A stretch of 48,328 nt of DNA, from NCBI RefSeq assembly GCF_003121895.1, contig NZ_QEWW01000010.1:1-48328 (forward strand), written 5' to 3'. Both the position numbers and the translations under genes were made by a program. Source of the stretch: Ignatzschineria cameli (GTDB taxonomy: Bacteria > Pseudomonadota > Gammaproteobacteria > Cardiobacteriales > Wohlfahrtiimonadaceae). Below are positions 38,642 through 46,165 of this stretch, piece after piece. The notes below the pieces were generated by a model, which was given only the letters and a program-made list of their open reading frames with translations, had not been told where the DNA came from and did no database searches. Numbering within the stretch: the first letter of the stretch is position 1; the number at the start of each line of letters is the position of its first letter.

Positions 38642-39415
38642 ATGACACAACTACTCAATTACAAAATCACACATCCTGAAGTGAAAAAACATGAAACCCC
38701 CATTTTGATCATGCACGGATTATTTGGCGATATGAATAATCTTGGCATGATCGCACGCGGATTAGATGAATATAGCGTTATTCAGATCGATGCTCGCAAT
38801 CATGGGGAATCTTTCCATAGTGATGAGATGAGTTACGATCTTATGGCGCAAGATATCGTCACCCTACTCGATCATCTTGAGATCGATAGAGTCATTCTTA
38901 TCGGTCACTCAATGGGCGGAAAGGCGGTAATGACCGTCACAAAATTGATCCCTGATCGTATTGAGAAGATCATTGTGATCGATGTCGCACCGGTCGATTA
39001 TCAAGAGCGCCGGCATGATGATATTTTAGCGGCCCTTAAAGCGGTAGAAGCAAGTGGCATTACCGATCGCCGGGAAGCGGCTGAGCTGATGAAGGAGTAT
39101 ATCTCCGAAGGGGATTTTGTGATCCAATTTCTCCTCAAATCCTTCAGAAATGGTGCATTTCGCTTCAATGTCCCCGTGATCGATACCCAATATGAAGCCG
39201 TATCCGGCTGGGAAAAGGTCCCCGCTTGGCCAGGAAAAATCCTCTTTATTATCGGGGGCGATTCCAATTATGTTCAAAAAGCGTATCAAGCAGAAGTCGA
39301 AGCCCAATTCCCCAATGCAACAGCCGTCATCATCGCCGGCGCCGGACATTGGGTTCATGCGCAAAAGACAGATCTTGTGGTAAAAGCTATTTTAACTTTT
39401 TTAGATCGGGCATAG
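38642..39415 (+). CDS. ybfF: YbfF-family alpha/beta-fold esterase
   Basis: A 257-residue alpha/beta hydrolase. The oxyanion-loop motif HGLFGDMNNLG is at residues 25-35, the nucleophile Ser90 lies in GHSMGGK, and the catalytic histidine is probably His236 in GAGHWVHAQ. The acid is less certain from inspection. E. coli YbfF (254 residues) hydrolyses short acyl thioesters and esters. No signal peptide, so cytoplasmic. Downstream of mutS in the same direction. It ends at a strong bidirectional terminator that marks the left boundary of the accessory region. Confidence 0.92.
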   Translation: MTQLLNYKITHPEVKKHETPILIMHGLFGDMNNLGMIARGLDEYSVIQIDARNHGESFHSDEMSYDLMAQDIVTLLDHLEIDRVILIGHSMGGKAVMTVTKLIPDRIEKIIVIDVAPVDYQERRHDDILAALKAVEASGITDRREAAELMKEYISEGDFVIQFLLKSFRNGAFRFNVPVIDTQYEAVSGWEKVPAWPGKILFIIGGDSNYVQKAYQAEVEAQFPNATAVIIAGAGHWVHAQKTDLVVKAILTFLDRA

Positions 39416-39496
39416 GTGGTTACAAAAGAACTATAAAGTAATGCTAAATGTAGCACTTGTAAGCTAGTTGAAACTAGTAAACTGATATCTCAATAA

Positions 39497-39528
39497 AAAA
39501 CCCTCATTAACTATTTAATGAGGGTTTT
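39497..39528. terminator. Bidirectional terminator, ybfF / methyltransferase gene
   Basis: A 14 bp perfect stem (AAAACCCTCATTAA / TTAATGAGGGTTTT, loop CTAT) works in both directions, between convergent ybfF and the methyltransferase gene. Confidence 0.95.
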
Positions 39529-39546
39529 GCCGATCTTACAACTCCG

Positions 39547-40509
39547 TTAATCTTCGTAACAGAGTGCATCCTTAATCTGCAGAGCAATCCGCTCTATAAC
39601 AGGAACGACGACACTATTTCCAGCTTGTTTATATAAATGGCTATTACTGATATTTTCTGGAAGCTTATAATCCTCTGGGAAACCCTGAAAATTAAAACAC
39701 TCTCTTGGCGTTAATTTTCTAATAGTGTCAGATTTACCTTGAACATTTAATAATGGAACATTATGTCCACCTGTTCCCATATTGGCAGTTAAGGTTGGAC
39801 ACAAATTACTCTTATTAGCTCGCACATACTTTCTACGCCACTGATATAAAGTCTCGGCATCTCTAATCTCATCGACTAATTGATCAAAGAATGGTGTTTT
39901 ATCAGTGTAATAAAATCTATCATCTATTGAGTCTTCATCTTGCAACATATCTTTTACTTGCTTATCCAAAAGAACTCTATTTGGAAAAGTAAAACGGTGA
40001 TGTGCTTCTTCATCTAAAAAGCAAACGACATATATTCTTTCTCTATTTTGAGGAATATTGCCATATTCAGCTGCATTTAAAACCGCGTATGACACATGAT
40101 AGCCATTCTCTTTCAAAGAATTTAAAATAACTCTAAAGGTGTTTCCTTTATCATGAGAGACTAAATTCTTTACATTTTCCAAAAAAATTACAGATGGTTT
40201 TTTAGCGATAAATATTCTTTCTAATTCAAAGTAGAGATTTCCTCTCCCCTTTTCATCATCAAACCCTTGTCTATAGCCGGCAACCGAAAAAGCCTGACAA
40301 GGAAATCCTGCAAGCATAATGTCGAAATCGGGAACATCATTTTCAGATACATGACGGATATCTCTGTCATCTATTATAAAATCAAAATTTTCCCTTAATG
40401 TTTTTACAGCAAACTTATCAAACTCATTTGCATAGACGGTTTGAAAGCCCGCATTTGAAAATCCTATATCAATTCCGCCAACACCAGCGAAAAATGAGGC
40501 ACACTTCAT
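39547..40509 (-). CDS. DNA (cytosine-5)-methyltransferase of a Type II R-M system
   Basis: A 320-residue C5-cytosine methyltransferase. Motif I FAGVGG is at 7-12, motif IV GFPCQAFS has catalytic Cys71, motif VI ENV is at 111-113, motif VIII QNRERIY at 154-160, motif IX RKLTPRECFNFQGFP at 264-278 and motif X QAGNSVVVPV near 295-304. All catalytic motifs are intact. The target-recognition region (about 165-262) is short, as in monospecific enzymes. Overall it resembles the HhaI/HaeII-like group, but the recognition site cannot be read from sequence. It diverges from the candidate endonuclease at 40931 across a 421-base AT-rich gap. No HTH extension, so autoregulation would need another route. 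AT-rich, probably acquired. Confidence 0.95.
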   Translation of the reverse strand: MKCASFFAGVGGIDIGFSNAGFQTVYANEFDKFAVKTLRENFDFIIDDRDIRHVSENDVPDFDIMLAGFPCQAFSVAGYRQGFDDEKGRGNLYFELERIFIAKKPSVIFLENVKNLVSHDKGNTFRVILNSLKENGYHVSYAVLNAAEYGNIPQNRERIYVVCFLDEEAHHRFTFPNRVLLDKQVKDMLQDEDSIDDRFYYTDKTPFFDQLVDEIRDAETLYQWRRKYVRANKSNLCPTLTANMGTGGHNVPLLNVQGKSDTIRKLTPRECFNFQGFPEDYKLPENISNSHLYKQAGNSVVVPVIERIALQIKDALCYED

Positions 40510-40930
40510 GTTTACTTCCTTTCTTAAACAAAATTGTAGCCCTACAACCTAATGCAATAATCTATAGCGCAACATCATTAAGACTATTGCTTTGCAATTA
40601 CATTCTTATGAGTAAACGGTAGGATATATAAACATATTTCTAAGACACTTTCTTAATTTTTTTGCAATAGATTCCTAAATCGACCAATATATTGGCCTGT
40701 CCAATCTTGTTTAAGTCAATTTAACTATCTATTAAACTTCAACAATTCCTGCACCGAAACTCAAAATAATAATGAAAGTATCAATGAAATATCAATTATT
40801 ACATAGATGCAATAAAAATTACATCTGTGTATTTCAAAAATCACTCTATACTGAGATCTTATAAATTAAAAATCTATCCATGCTAAATTGTTTAGCATAG
40901 TGAAAATAAAACTGTTAAGGGTGTAATGCT
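40510..40930. promoter_or_regulatory. Divergent control region of the R-M pair
   Basis: A strongly AT-rich gap with no credible gene, including no small controller (C) gene. It has two perfect inverted repeats. TTGTAG-CC-CTACAA (40534-40547) is 25 bases upstream of the methyltransferase start. ATGCTAAA-TTG-TTTAGCAT (40880-40898) is 32 bases upstream of the endonuclease start, with that gene's TAAGGG SD further on. A TATACT box near 40847 is a possible -10 for the endonuclease side. The two palindromes differ, so they may not bind the same protein. Confidence 0.5.
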
Positions 40931-42235
40931 ATGTCTAATTATTTCAACTTATGGAATCATCTACCGGGAAATGAAAAACAGGAATATATAAAGTTTCTAC
41001 AAATTTTCGGTGCATTATCGGGACTCTTTAAAGATATTGAAAATGGAGATAATGCAGATAAACCCTATCTATATTACCGTAATCATGAACAACTATTCGC
41101 TAGAGTATTTGATGTAGAAGATTTAACTCGACTCGATTCTGCCTTTGATGCAATAGCATTAATATCTGGAGAAAGAATAGGGATAGGATTAAAAACATGG
41201 ATTCACTCAAGAGCGATCACTTTCCAAAAAGTTGCTGAATTTAATAAGCTATCAAATACAGTCATTCGCCCTCTCATTGAAAATGCCTCTTCTCTTGAAG
41301 TCGCTCAGACCATCGCTACTCTTAGAAATGAACGAATCGCTTTAGATCAACGTCTCTATAAAACAGATCATATGATCTATCACAATATTACTCGTGATAG
41401 CAATATAATGAATATCGTAGAATGTAAATATGACTATATCGACTTAGAGTCCCTAAAGATCATAAATGGGAACAACAATAAAGGTGTCTTTGACTTTGAA
41501 GATAAGCATAAAAAATATAAATTTTATGCTAGTAAAAGCGTTTTATTACAAGAGTTTGATGCCTCCCCTTCAATTATTTCTCATACCATTCCTATCACAC
41601 AATTTACAGATCCTTTTGAGCTTTTAGCACAAATTCAGATGGATAATACGCCATCCTCAACTCATGAAAAAGATAACTTAATCTATTTACCGATCTATTC
41701 CGATCGATCTTATAAGGTTGAAGAAAAATCTGGATTCAATGCCTCTTTAGCCGCCCCAAAAGCTAAAGGATCTAATATACCAAGACCAGATTATGAGGCC
41801 TATATCCCTATTCCTATTTGGATTCACCAACTATTTCCCTCTTTCTTTGGATTTAATGCATTAGATCCTCAAGAAAGACGGAAAGCCGCAACAACAGGAT
41901 TTAACTTACACTTACCCAGTGGTGATAAAATTACGGCTATCGTCACTCAAGATAATGGAAAAGGTTTACAGACCAATCCACAATCAATACTCGGAAAATG
42001 GATACTTCATGATGTCTTTGGCTTACAACCTAAAGAGCCTTTGACTATGGAGAAACTACAGCTATTAGGTGTGGATTCTTTAAAGATCGTTAGATTAGAT
42101 AATCATAACTTCAAAATAGATTTAGCAGATACAAACGCCTTCGAAAAATGGAAAATAGAATTACAATCTAAGATAGAGGCCTGCCCTGAAGTTATCACTA
42201 AACCTAAATTTAGGTTTGATTTGATCAATGACTAA
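40931..42235 (+). CDS. Candidate Type II restriction endonuclease with B3-like C-terminal domain
   Basis: A 434-residue protein beside and divergent from the methyltransferase. The C-terminal third (from about residue 283: PRPDYEAYIPIPIWIHQLFPSFF, then GFNLHLPSGDKITAIV, GKGLQTNPQSILGKWILHDVF) resembles the B3-like DNA-recognition domain of NgoFVII/NgoAVII-type enzymes. The N-terminal part is not the phospholipase D domain of NgoFVII. Around Asp73 it reads FDAIALISGERIGIGLKTW, which looks like a PD-(D/E)XK core (Asp73, Lys88), but the usual acidic residue before the lysine is Gly, with Glu81 as a possible stand-in. An ECK at 164-166 is another option. Assignment rests on the neighbour plus the C-terminal domain. 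AT-rich, probably acquired. Confidence 0.75.
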   Translation: MSNYFNLWNHLPGNEKQEYIKFLQIFGALSGLFKDIENGDNADKPYLYYRNHEQLFARVFDVEDLTRLDSAFDAIALISGERIGIGLKTWIHSRAITFQKVAEFNKLSNTVIRPLIENASSLEVAQTIATLRNERIALDQRLYKTDHMIYHNITRDSNIMNIVECKYDYIDLESLKIINGNNNKGVFDFEDKHKKYKFYASKSVLLQEFDASPSIISHTIPITQFTDPFELLAQIQMDNTPSSTHEKDNLIYLPIYSDRSYKVEEKSGFNASLAAPKAKGSNIPRPDYEAYIPIPIWIHQLFPSFFGFNALDPQERRKAATTGFNLHLPSGDKITAIVTQDNGKGLQTNPQSILGKWILHDVFGLQPKEPLTMEKLQLLGVDSLKIVRLDNHNFKIDLADTNAFEKWKIELQSKIEACPEVITKPKFRFDLIND

Positions 42236-42243
42236 AATTTTCA

Positions 42244-42273
42244 TTGACAAAAAAGGTCTCAAGGTTCTAAAAT
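42244..42273 (+). promoter_or_regulatory. Promoter of tRNA-Leu
   Basis: A perfect -35 TTGACA (42244-42249) and a -10 TAAAAT (42268-42273) with 18 bp spacing, followed by a C-rich discriminator as is common for growth-rate-controlled stable RNA genes. It begins right after the stop codon of the endonuclease gene. Confidence 0.85.
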
Positions 42274-42288
42274 ACCCCTCTTAATAGC

Positions 42289-42372
42289 GCCGAAGTGATG
42301 GAATGGTAGACATGAGGGATTCAAAATCCCTTGCCGAAAGGCGTAAGAGTTCGAGTCTCTTCTTCGGTACCA
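42289..42372 (+). tRNA. tRNA-Leu (anticodon CAA)
   Basis: An 84-nt type II tRNA with an acceptor stem GCCGAAG paired to CTTCGGT (one G-U), then A73 and an encoded CCA. The anticodon stem-loop AGGGA-TTCAAAA-TCCCT gives anticodon CAA, reading UUG leucine codons. The long variable arm (GCCGAAAGGC) and TTCGAGT T-loop fit leucine tRNA. It has its own promoter and terminator. It lies inside the accessory region, between the R-M pair and the DUF4365 operon; tRNA-Leu genes are frequent island integration sites, but no direct repeat of the tRNA 3' end was found. Confidence 0.97.
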
Positions 42373-42381
42373 TTTTTAATA

Positions 42382-42425
42382 AAAAGAAGCTTGCATATCA
42401 ATAGATTGCAAGCTTCTTTTTTGTT
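42382..42425. terminator. Terminator of tRNA-Leu
   Basis: A 14 bp perfect stem (AAAAGAAGCTTGCA / TGCAAGCTTCTTTT) with an 11-base loop and a T-run on the plus side. It can also act in reverse as a stop for the DUF4365 operon. The next ~220 bases to 42644 are AT-rich with nothing recognisable. Confidence 0.93.
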
Positions 42426-42644
42426 TTAGGATATATAGAAAGATACTTTTAATGATTCGTATCGATAATGATAATGAAATGACTTCTTTGACTTTTAAAA
42501 ATAATATATAAATAATTATTATCTGTATATTAACTTAAGTAAGCTAAACTAGAATCATTAATCATAGTTATAAAACAAAAAAGTTTCTAGTTGCGAATTA
42601 CACATCTAAGGATAAGTTTACAGACTAGTAAAATAAACACTAAA

Positions 42645-43634
42645 TCATTCAGCTGGATGCATTACTTTATCAAGTAATTTTAACTTAAAAAAGAAGTTTG
42701 GATTCAATACATCTATTGTCAGCCTTAATGGGTACCCTAATAAACTACTATACTTTTTTTTAATATATTGATTTAATAAAATGCCTTTCTCTGTCAACTT
42801 AGCTATAAATGTTGGATAAATAGAATCTTCTTTTAAATCTAAATAAATATAAGACGCATCAAAATAAATAATATTAAAACCCACCAAAAAATCTAAATAT
42901 TCTGTAATTAAAGTATCTGACTCAAAATTTATCGATGGGCTAACTGTCAAATCTGGAAAATTAGAAGAATACTTGTCAATATAATACTCAGATAACCTCA
43001 TTACTAAATCTATGCCAAAAAATATAGATCCTCCTTGACAAGTTATTCCCATCATAAACATTTCAAAGAAAGAAATATAACAATCATAACTTTTCGTACG
43101 CTTAGATTGCATAAATTGTATGACATCATCCAAATCTTTAAAGTTATACTCATTCTCAGTTACGCCACAATTCATAAATAATAATTCCGGCTTAGTTTCA
43201 TTGAGAATATTTTCTTTAGGCACAATAATATATTTTTCTTTAGAACTCCTAAGCCGAGACCTTAACTTTTGACGTACATCTACAAAATACCCTTTTCTAG
43301 TTTGATCATTAAATAAAAACAGCACTACAGGAATAGGATAATATTTCCAATAGTTTGTTTCTTGATCATTTAGATAATACTTCCAACCATCTTTAGTTTC
43401 ATATTGAAAATATGATTTCCCTGTTTTAACTTGAAATGCCAATAAATCCCCTGTTACCTTTCCTTTGCCATTAGCATATCTCTTCACATATTCCATTTGC
43501 CCATCAATACCAACGTCCGACCCGGAAGTTTCTCTCCATATCAATTGGTTATCGGCTGCATATTCTTCTAAAAAGCAAACACCTTTTCTTGAACGCGCTG
43601 CTGTATCATTGTAATTTGGCAAGTCCATCCACAT
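42645..43634 (-). CDS. DUF4365-domain protein, putative PD-(D/E)XK nuclease
   Basis: A 329-residue protein. Residues ~14-125 match the DUF4365 pattern: SRKGVCFLEEYAADNQLIWRETSGSDVGIDGQMEYV, then GDLLAFQVKTGKSYF, and WKYYPIPVVLFLFNDQTRKGYFVDV. Asp44, Glu48 and the QVK at 68-70 form a PD-(D/E)XK-like core (Gln in place of Glu in the last motif, as DUF4365 commonly has). The C-terminal ~200 residues are not recognised. DUF4365 proteins recur in phage-defence loci and are taken to be nucleases. It follows the two-helix membrane protein gene after 51 bases in the same direction, so it forms a two-gene operon. Very AT-rich compared with the core genes. Alternative start two codons in; the SD is weak. 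Confidence 0.75.
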   Translation of the reverse strand: MWMDLPNYNDTAARSRKGVCFLEEYAADNQLIWRETSGSDVGIDGQMEYVKRYANGKGKVTGDLLAFQVKTGKSYFQYETKDGWKYYLNDQETNYWKYYPIPVVLFLFNDQTRKGYFVDVRQKLRSRLRSSKEKYIIVPKENILNETKPELLFMNCGVTENEYNFKDLDDVIQFMQSKRTKSYDCYISFFEMFMMGITCQGGSIFFGIDLVMRLSEYYIDKYSSNFPDLTVSPSINFESDTLITEYLDFLVGFNIIYFDASYIYLDLKEDSIYPTFIAKLTEKGILLNQYIKKKYSSLLGYPLRLTIDVLNPNFFFKLKLLDKVMHPAE

Positions 43635-43685
43635 AGCTATTCTCTACACTCTATATATTTCACTATAAATACAGGATAAGATTGA

Positions 43686-44702
43686 TTAATCTTTTTTTCT
43701 AAATTCTCTAATAAGTTGAGTATAAGGGGCATGATCTGAGTTTTTATCGAACTGCTCTAGAGGACTTCTTCCCAGATTATCTATAGTTACTTCTAAAAGC
43801 TTATTTAACATATATTCATCTTTTTCTGCTTCATTTTTGTATGCCTCATACGCTAAAGCAGAAGTTTGCTTATAAGAATACTCCTCTTTTATCTGATATA
43901 AAAACTGACTTCTTTTACTAATAAACCATGATATAAATAAAAGAGGCACTATAACTAAAAATCTTTCATACATACCTATGTTTTTTAACTGAAAAAAGGA
44001 TAAAAAGCCGATACTCTCTAAATCAATAATAATCCCTATTGTTAAAATAAATACGGAAAACAAAGTAATATAATTAAAAAAATCTAAGCCCAGTATTCTC
44101 CAAAATAATCTAGATACCCTCTGCTTAAAAGCTACAGCTAACCCCACTCTTAAAACAGCTTTTTCTGTCAATTCCATTCGCTTAAGCAGTATATCTGCCT
44201 CTTTTTTTTTATCTGTAATTTCACTCTCAAAATTTTCTACTGTATCTATGATATCGATAAACTTATTATATTCCGAAGGGGATTTTCCTAAAAAGCCACC
44301 ATTAAAGAAAAAACAATCCATTTTTGCATTATTTAAACAAGCCACTAATCCAGAAATAAGTTGAGGGACTAAAATAGCACCTGCTTCCTCGCTTAGACGC
44401 AACATTTTTCCATCTCTATAAACAGCTCTTGAATTCAAACTATATGTTAAATCCTCAAGCATTTTTTCTGCAAACTTAATATTTAAATATAAAGAGCTAT
44501 AATCTTGCCCCTCCAAACTATCCATCGCATCAATGATTTCTAATGCACTATTAGCTGCTGCCTTTAATGCCAACATCGACTCAGAATCTAATTTAGATAA
44601 TTTGCTATTCTCTCCAGCATGTCCAGCAATCAATCCTTTAATTCTAGATTTAAGCTGCTCAAGATTTTTTTTTAACTCCAAAACATTTTTTAAAGCCTTC
44701 AT
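43686..44702 (-). CDS. Unknown two-helix membrane protein, partner of DUF4365 protein
   Basis: A 338-residue protein of no family I recognise. Residues 1-205 are soluble and mostly helical, with possible coiled coils at 4-25 and 152-182. Two transmembrane helices are predicted at about 211-228 (YITLFSVFILTIGIIIDL) and 247-262 (RFLVIVPLLFISWF), giving a hairpin with both ends cytoplasmic. The C-terminal tail begins with a basic SKRSQFLYQIKEEYSYKQTSALAYEAYKNEAEKDEY helix, whose EYxxKxxxAxxYxxY spacing looks like a conserved element. First gene of an operon with the DUF4365 protein. Very AT-rich. A membrane-anchored sensor or scaffold for the nuclease is my inference. The SD is weak. Confidence 0.65.
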   Translation of the reverse strand: MKALKNVLELKKNLEQLKSRIKGLIAGHAGENSKLSKLDSESMLALKAAANSALEIIDAMDSLEGQDYSSLYLNIKFAEKMLEDLTYSLNSRAVYRDGKMLRLSEEAGAILVPQLISGLVACLNNAKMDCFFFNGGFLGKSPSEYNKFIDIIDTVENFESEITDKKKEADILLKRMELTEKAVLRVGLAVAFKQRVSRLFWRILGLDFFNYITLFSVFILTIGIIIDLESIGFLSFFQLKNIGMYERFLVIVPLLFISWFISKRSQFLYQIKEEYSYKQTSALAYEAYKNEAEKDEYMLNKLLEVTIDNLGRSPLEQFDKNSDHAPYTQLIREFRKKD

Positions 44703-45091
44703 TACGCTACCATTTAGTTAGAATTACTTTTATTCAATATGTAAACACAGTCAGCATATCAAAAATACTTAATAGCTAGAAATAGGTACTAAAAATCCTC
44801 ACTATATCTGTCAGATTAATGTTTTACTTTAACAAATTATTGGAGAAGTGAAGGAATATTAGATTAATCCCAATCTGTCAACAGTCAGCCCACAGCGCGT
44901 TAGCCTCTACCAATCATCCTTCCGATCTTTATACAACAGCATCTTACCACTCCAAACACTGATACTTCTTCAGATAATCGACTATAGTTAAGAAATGTCA
45001 CATAAAGTTTACAAGATAAATTCTGTATAAGAGCAGCTGGTATCTAACTTAATCTTCAAATGCTAAATATAGTCTTACACAGGAGAAAACG
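44703..45091. other. Gap between the membrane-protein operon and hicB
   Basis: Contains the divergent promoters of the two-gene operon and hicB, and a 35-base remnant of the lipoprotein gene end (44949-44983). No HicA toxin frame lies upstream of hicB. Composition shifts from AT-rich to ordinary near 44880, the probable right edge of the acquired segment. Confidence 0.55.
44949..44983 (-). pseudogene. Remnant of the 3' end of the small lipoprotein gene
   Basis: 34 of 35 bases match 45610-45644, the last codons of the lipoprotein gene (VDYxKKYQCLE). Only this end is present; the rest of the gene is missing. The copies are 661 bases apart in the same orientation, with hicB between. Confidence 0.8.
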
Positions 45092-45496
45092 ATGTTAATT
45101 CACTTAGTTATTCATAAAGATGAAAATAGCACCTATGGAGTAACTATCCCCTCCTTAGCGGGTGCTTTTTCTTATGGAGATACACTAGAAGAGGCTGTAT
45201 CGAACGCAAAGGAAGCGATCAAATTTCATCTTGCAGGGATTCTTGAAGATGGTCTCGAACCTGAATTTAAATATTTCACATTAGATGAGATTAAGGCACA
45301 TCCTGATTATCGAGGTGCTGATCTGATCTCTGTTGATATTGATACCTCTTCTTATACGCTTAAACCTGAACGCTTCAATGTTAGTTGGCCAAAGTATCTA
45401 ATTAGAGAGGTTGATCGCTATACCACTTTGCATCCTGATACTCGTTCGAGCTTTCTAGCTAAAGCGGCTAAGAAGTATATTGAGCAGAATCCTTAA
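45092..45496 (+). CDS. HicB-family antitoxin, orphan
   Basis: A 134-residue HicB-type protein. The N-terminal part has the degenerate RNase-H-like HicB fold (HLVIHKDENSTYGVTIPSLAGAFSYGDTLEEAVSNAKEAIKFHLAGILEDG). The C-terminal ~40 residues (RFNVSWPKYLIREVDRYTTLHPDTRSSFLAKAAKKYI) look like a DNA-binding ribbon-helix-helix or HTH tail. HicB neutralises the mRNA-cleaving HicA toxin and represses its own promoter. No hicA is present on either side, so it is a solo copy: a relic, an antitoxin against an incoming HicA, or a regulator. SD AGGAGA supports the start. Own terminator at 45554. Confidence 0.88.
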   Translation: MLIHLVIHKDENSTYGVTIPSLAGAFSYGDTLEEAVSNAKEAIKFHLAGILEDGLEPEFKYFTLDEIKAHPDYRGADLISVDIDTSSYTLKPERFNVSWPKYLIREVDRYTTLHPDTRSSFLAKAAKKYIEQNP

Positions 45497-45553
45497 TCGA
45501 TCCCCCATAGATACCATAAATCTCCCATAAACCAGTCTTTAACTTGAATCGAC

Positions 45554-45586
45554 ACCCCAAAATTAAGCGGAAATTTTGGGGTTTTT
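45554..45586 (+). terminator. Intrinsic terminator of hicB
   Basis: An 11 bp perfect stem (ACCCCAAAATT / AATTTTGGGGT) with a 7-base loop and a T-run. It also stands between convergent hicB and the lipoprotein gene. Confidence 0.93.
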
Positions 45587-45607
45587 CTTATCTTCGTGCT
45601 TTACTCA

Positions 45608-45928
45608 TTACTCCAAACACTGATACTTCTTCACATAATCGACTGTTACGAGCGGTGCGTTCTCTTTTTTAGTGCTTTTATCGACACGCTGATCGATCAA
45701 TCTCGCGCCCTTCATGCCCCATCCTTGGCAGATTTTATTGGCTTCTTCATCAGCTTCGGTATCAGGAGCGGTGACTATCTTTTTAAAGCCTTCTACCCCT
45801 TCGGCATAGATCTCAACGATCGCTTCTGATCTGCTTGCATGTCCAACGCGCCACTCTGCCTCTTGTGTTGCACATCCCATAATCACAACTGAAGCTAAGG
45901 CTGATAAGAATAGTAACCGTTTTGTCAT
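45608..45928 (-). CDS. Small lipoprotein of unknown function
   Basis: A 106-residue protein with a lipoprotein signal peptide (MTKRLLFLSALASVVIMGC); Cys19 in the lipobox IMGC would be lipid-modified. The mature part is short and hydrophilic, with two further cysteines (ICQGWGMKG and the C-terminal KYQCLE) that could pair in the periplasm. No family recognised. A 35-base copy of its 3' end lies 661 bases to the left, on the other side of hicB. Confidence 0.8.
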   Translation of the reverse strand: MTKRLLFLSALASVVIMGCATQEAEWRVGHASRSEAIVEIYAEGVEGFKKIVTAPDTEADEEANKICQGWGMKGARLIDQRVDKSTKKENAPLVTVDYVKKYQCLE

Positions 45929-46165
45929 TTGATACTCCTACGTTAAATTAGCGCTATGAGTACCTGTATACCTCATAAAATGATTAAATAACAATTTAAA
46001 ACGGCTATTACACAATATAAAATAGAAAGATATTTTAATAATGATATTTCATAATGTATCATCGTGATCCAAAGCGCTTTGCCTTATCGTGCGCCGGCAG
46101 TCACTTTATCTTTTACGCTAACGAATAGATTAAATTTAGATAGATTTATAGAGAAGGATCTTAAA

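Noticed and set aside
40931-42235. Treating the endonuclease candidate as a phospholipase D-type NgoFVII enzyme
   Set aside because: No HxK motif pair is visible in the N-terminal half; only the C-terminal domain resembles that group.
42352-44990. Attachment-site repeat of the tRNA-Leu 3' end at the far side of the island
   Set aside because: I found no second copy of the tRNA 3' segment in this stretch, and there is no integrase gene.
46064-46165. Longer start for the 110-residue hypothetical protein
   Set aside because: The upstream ATG has no SD, whereas the ATG at 46166 has AAGGA at good spacing.
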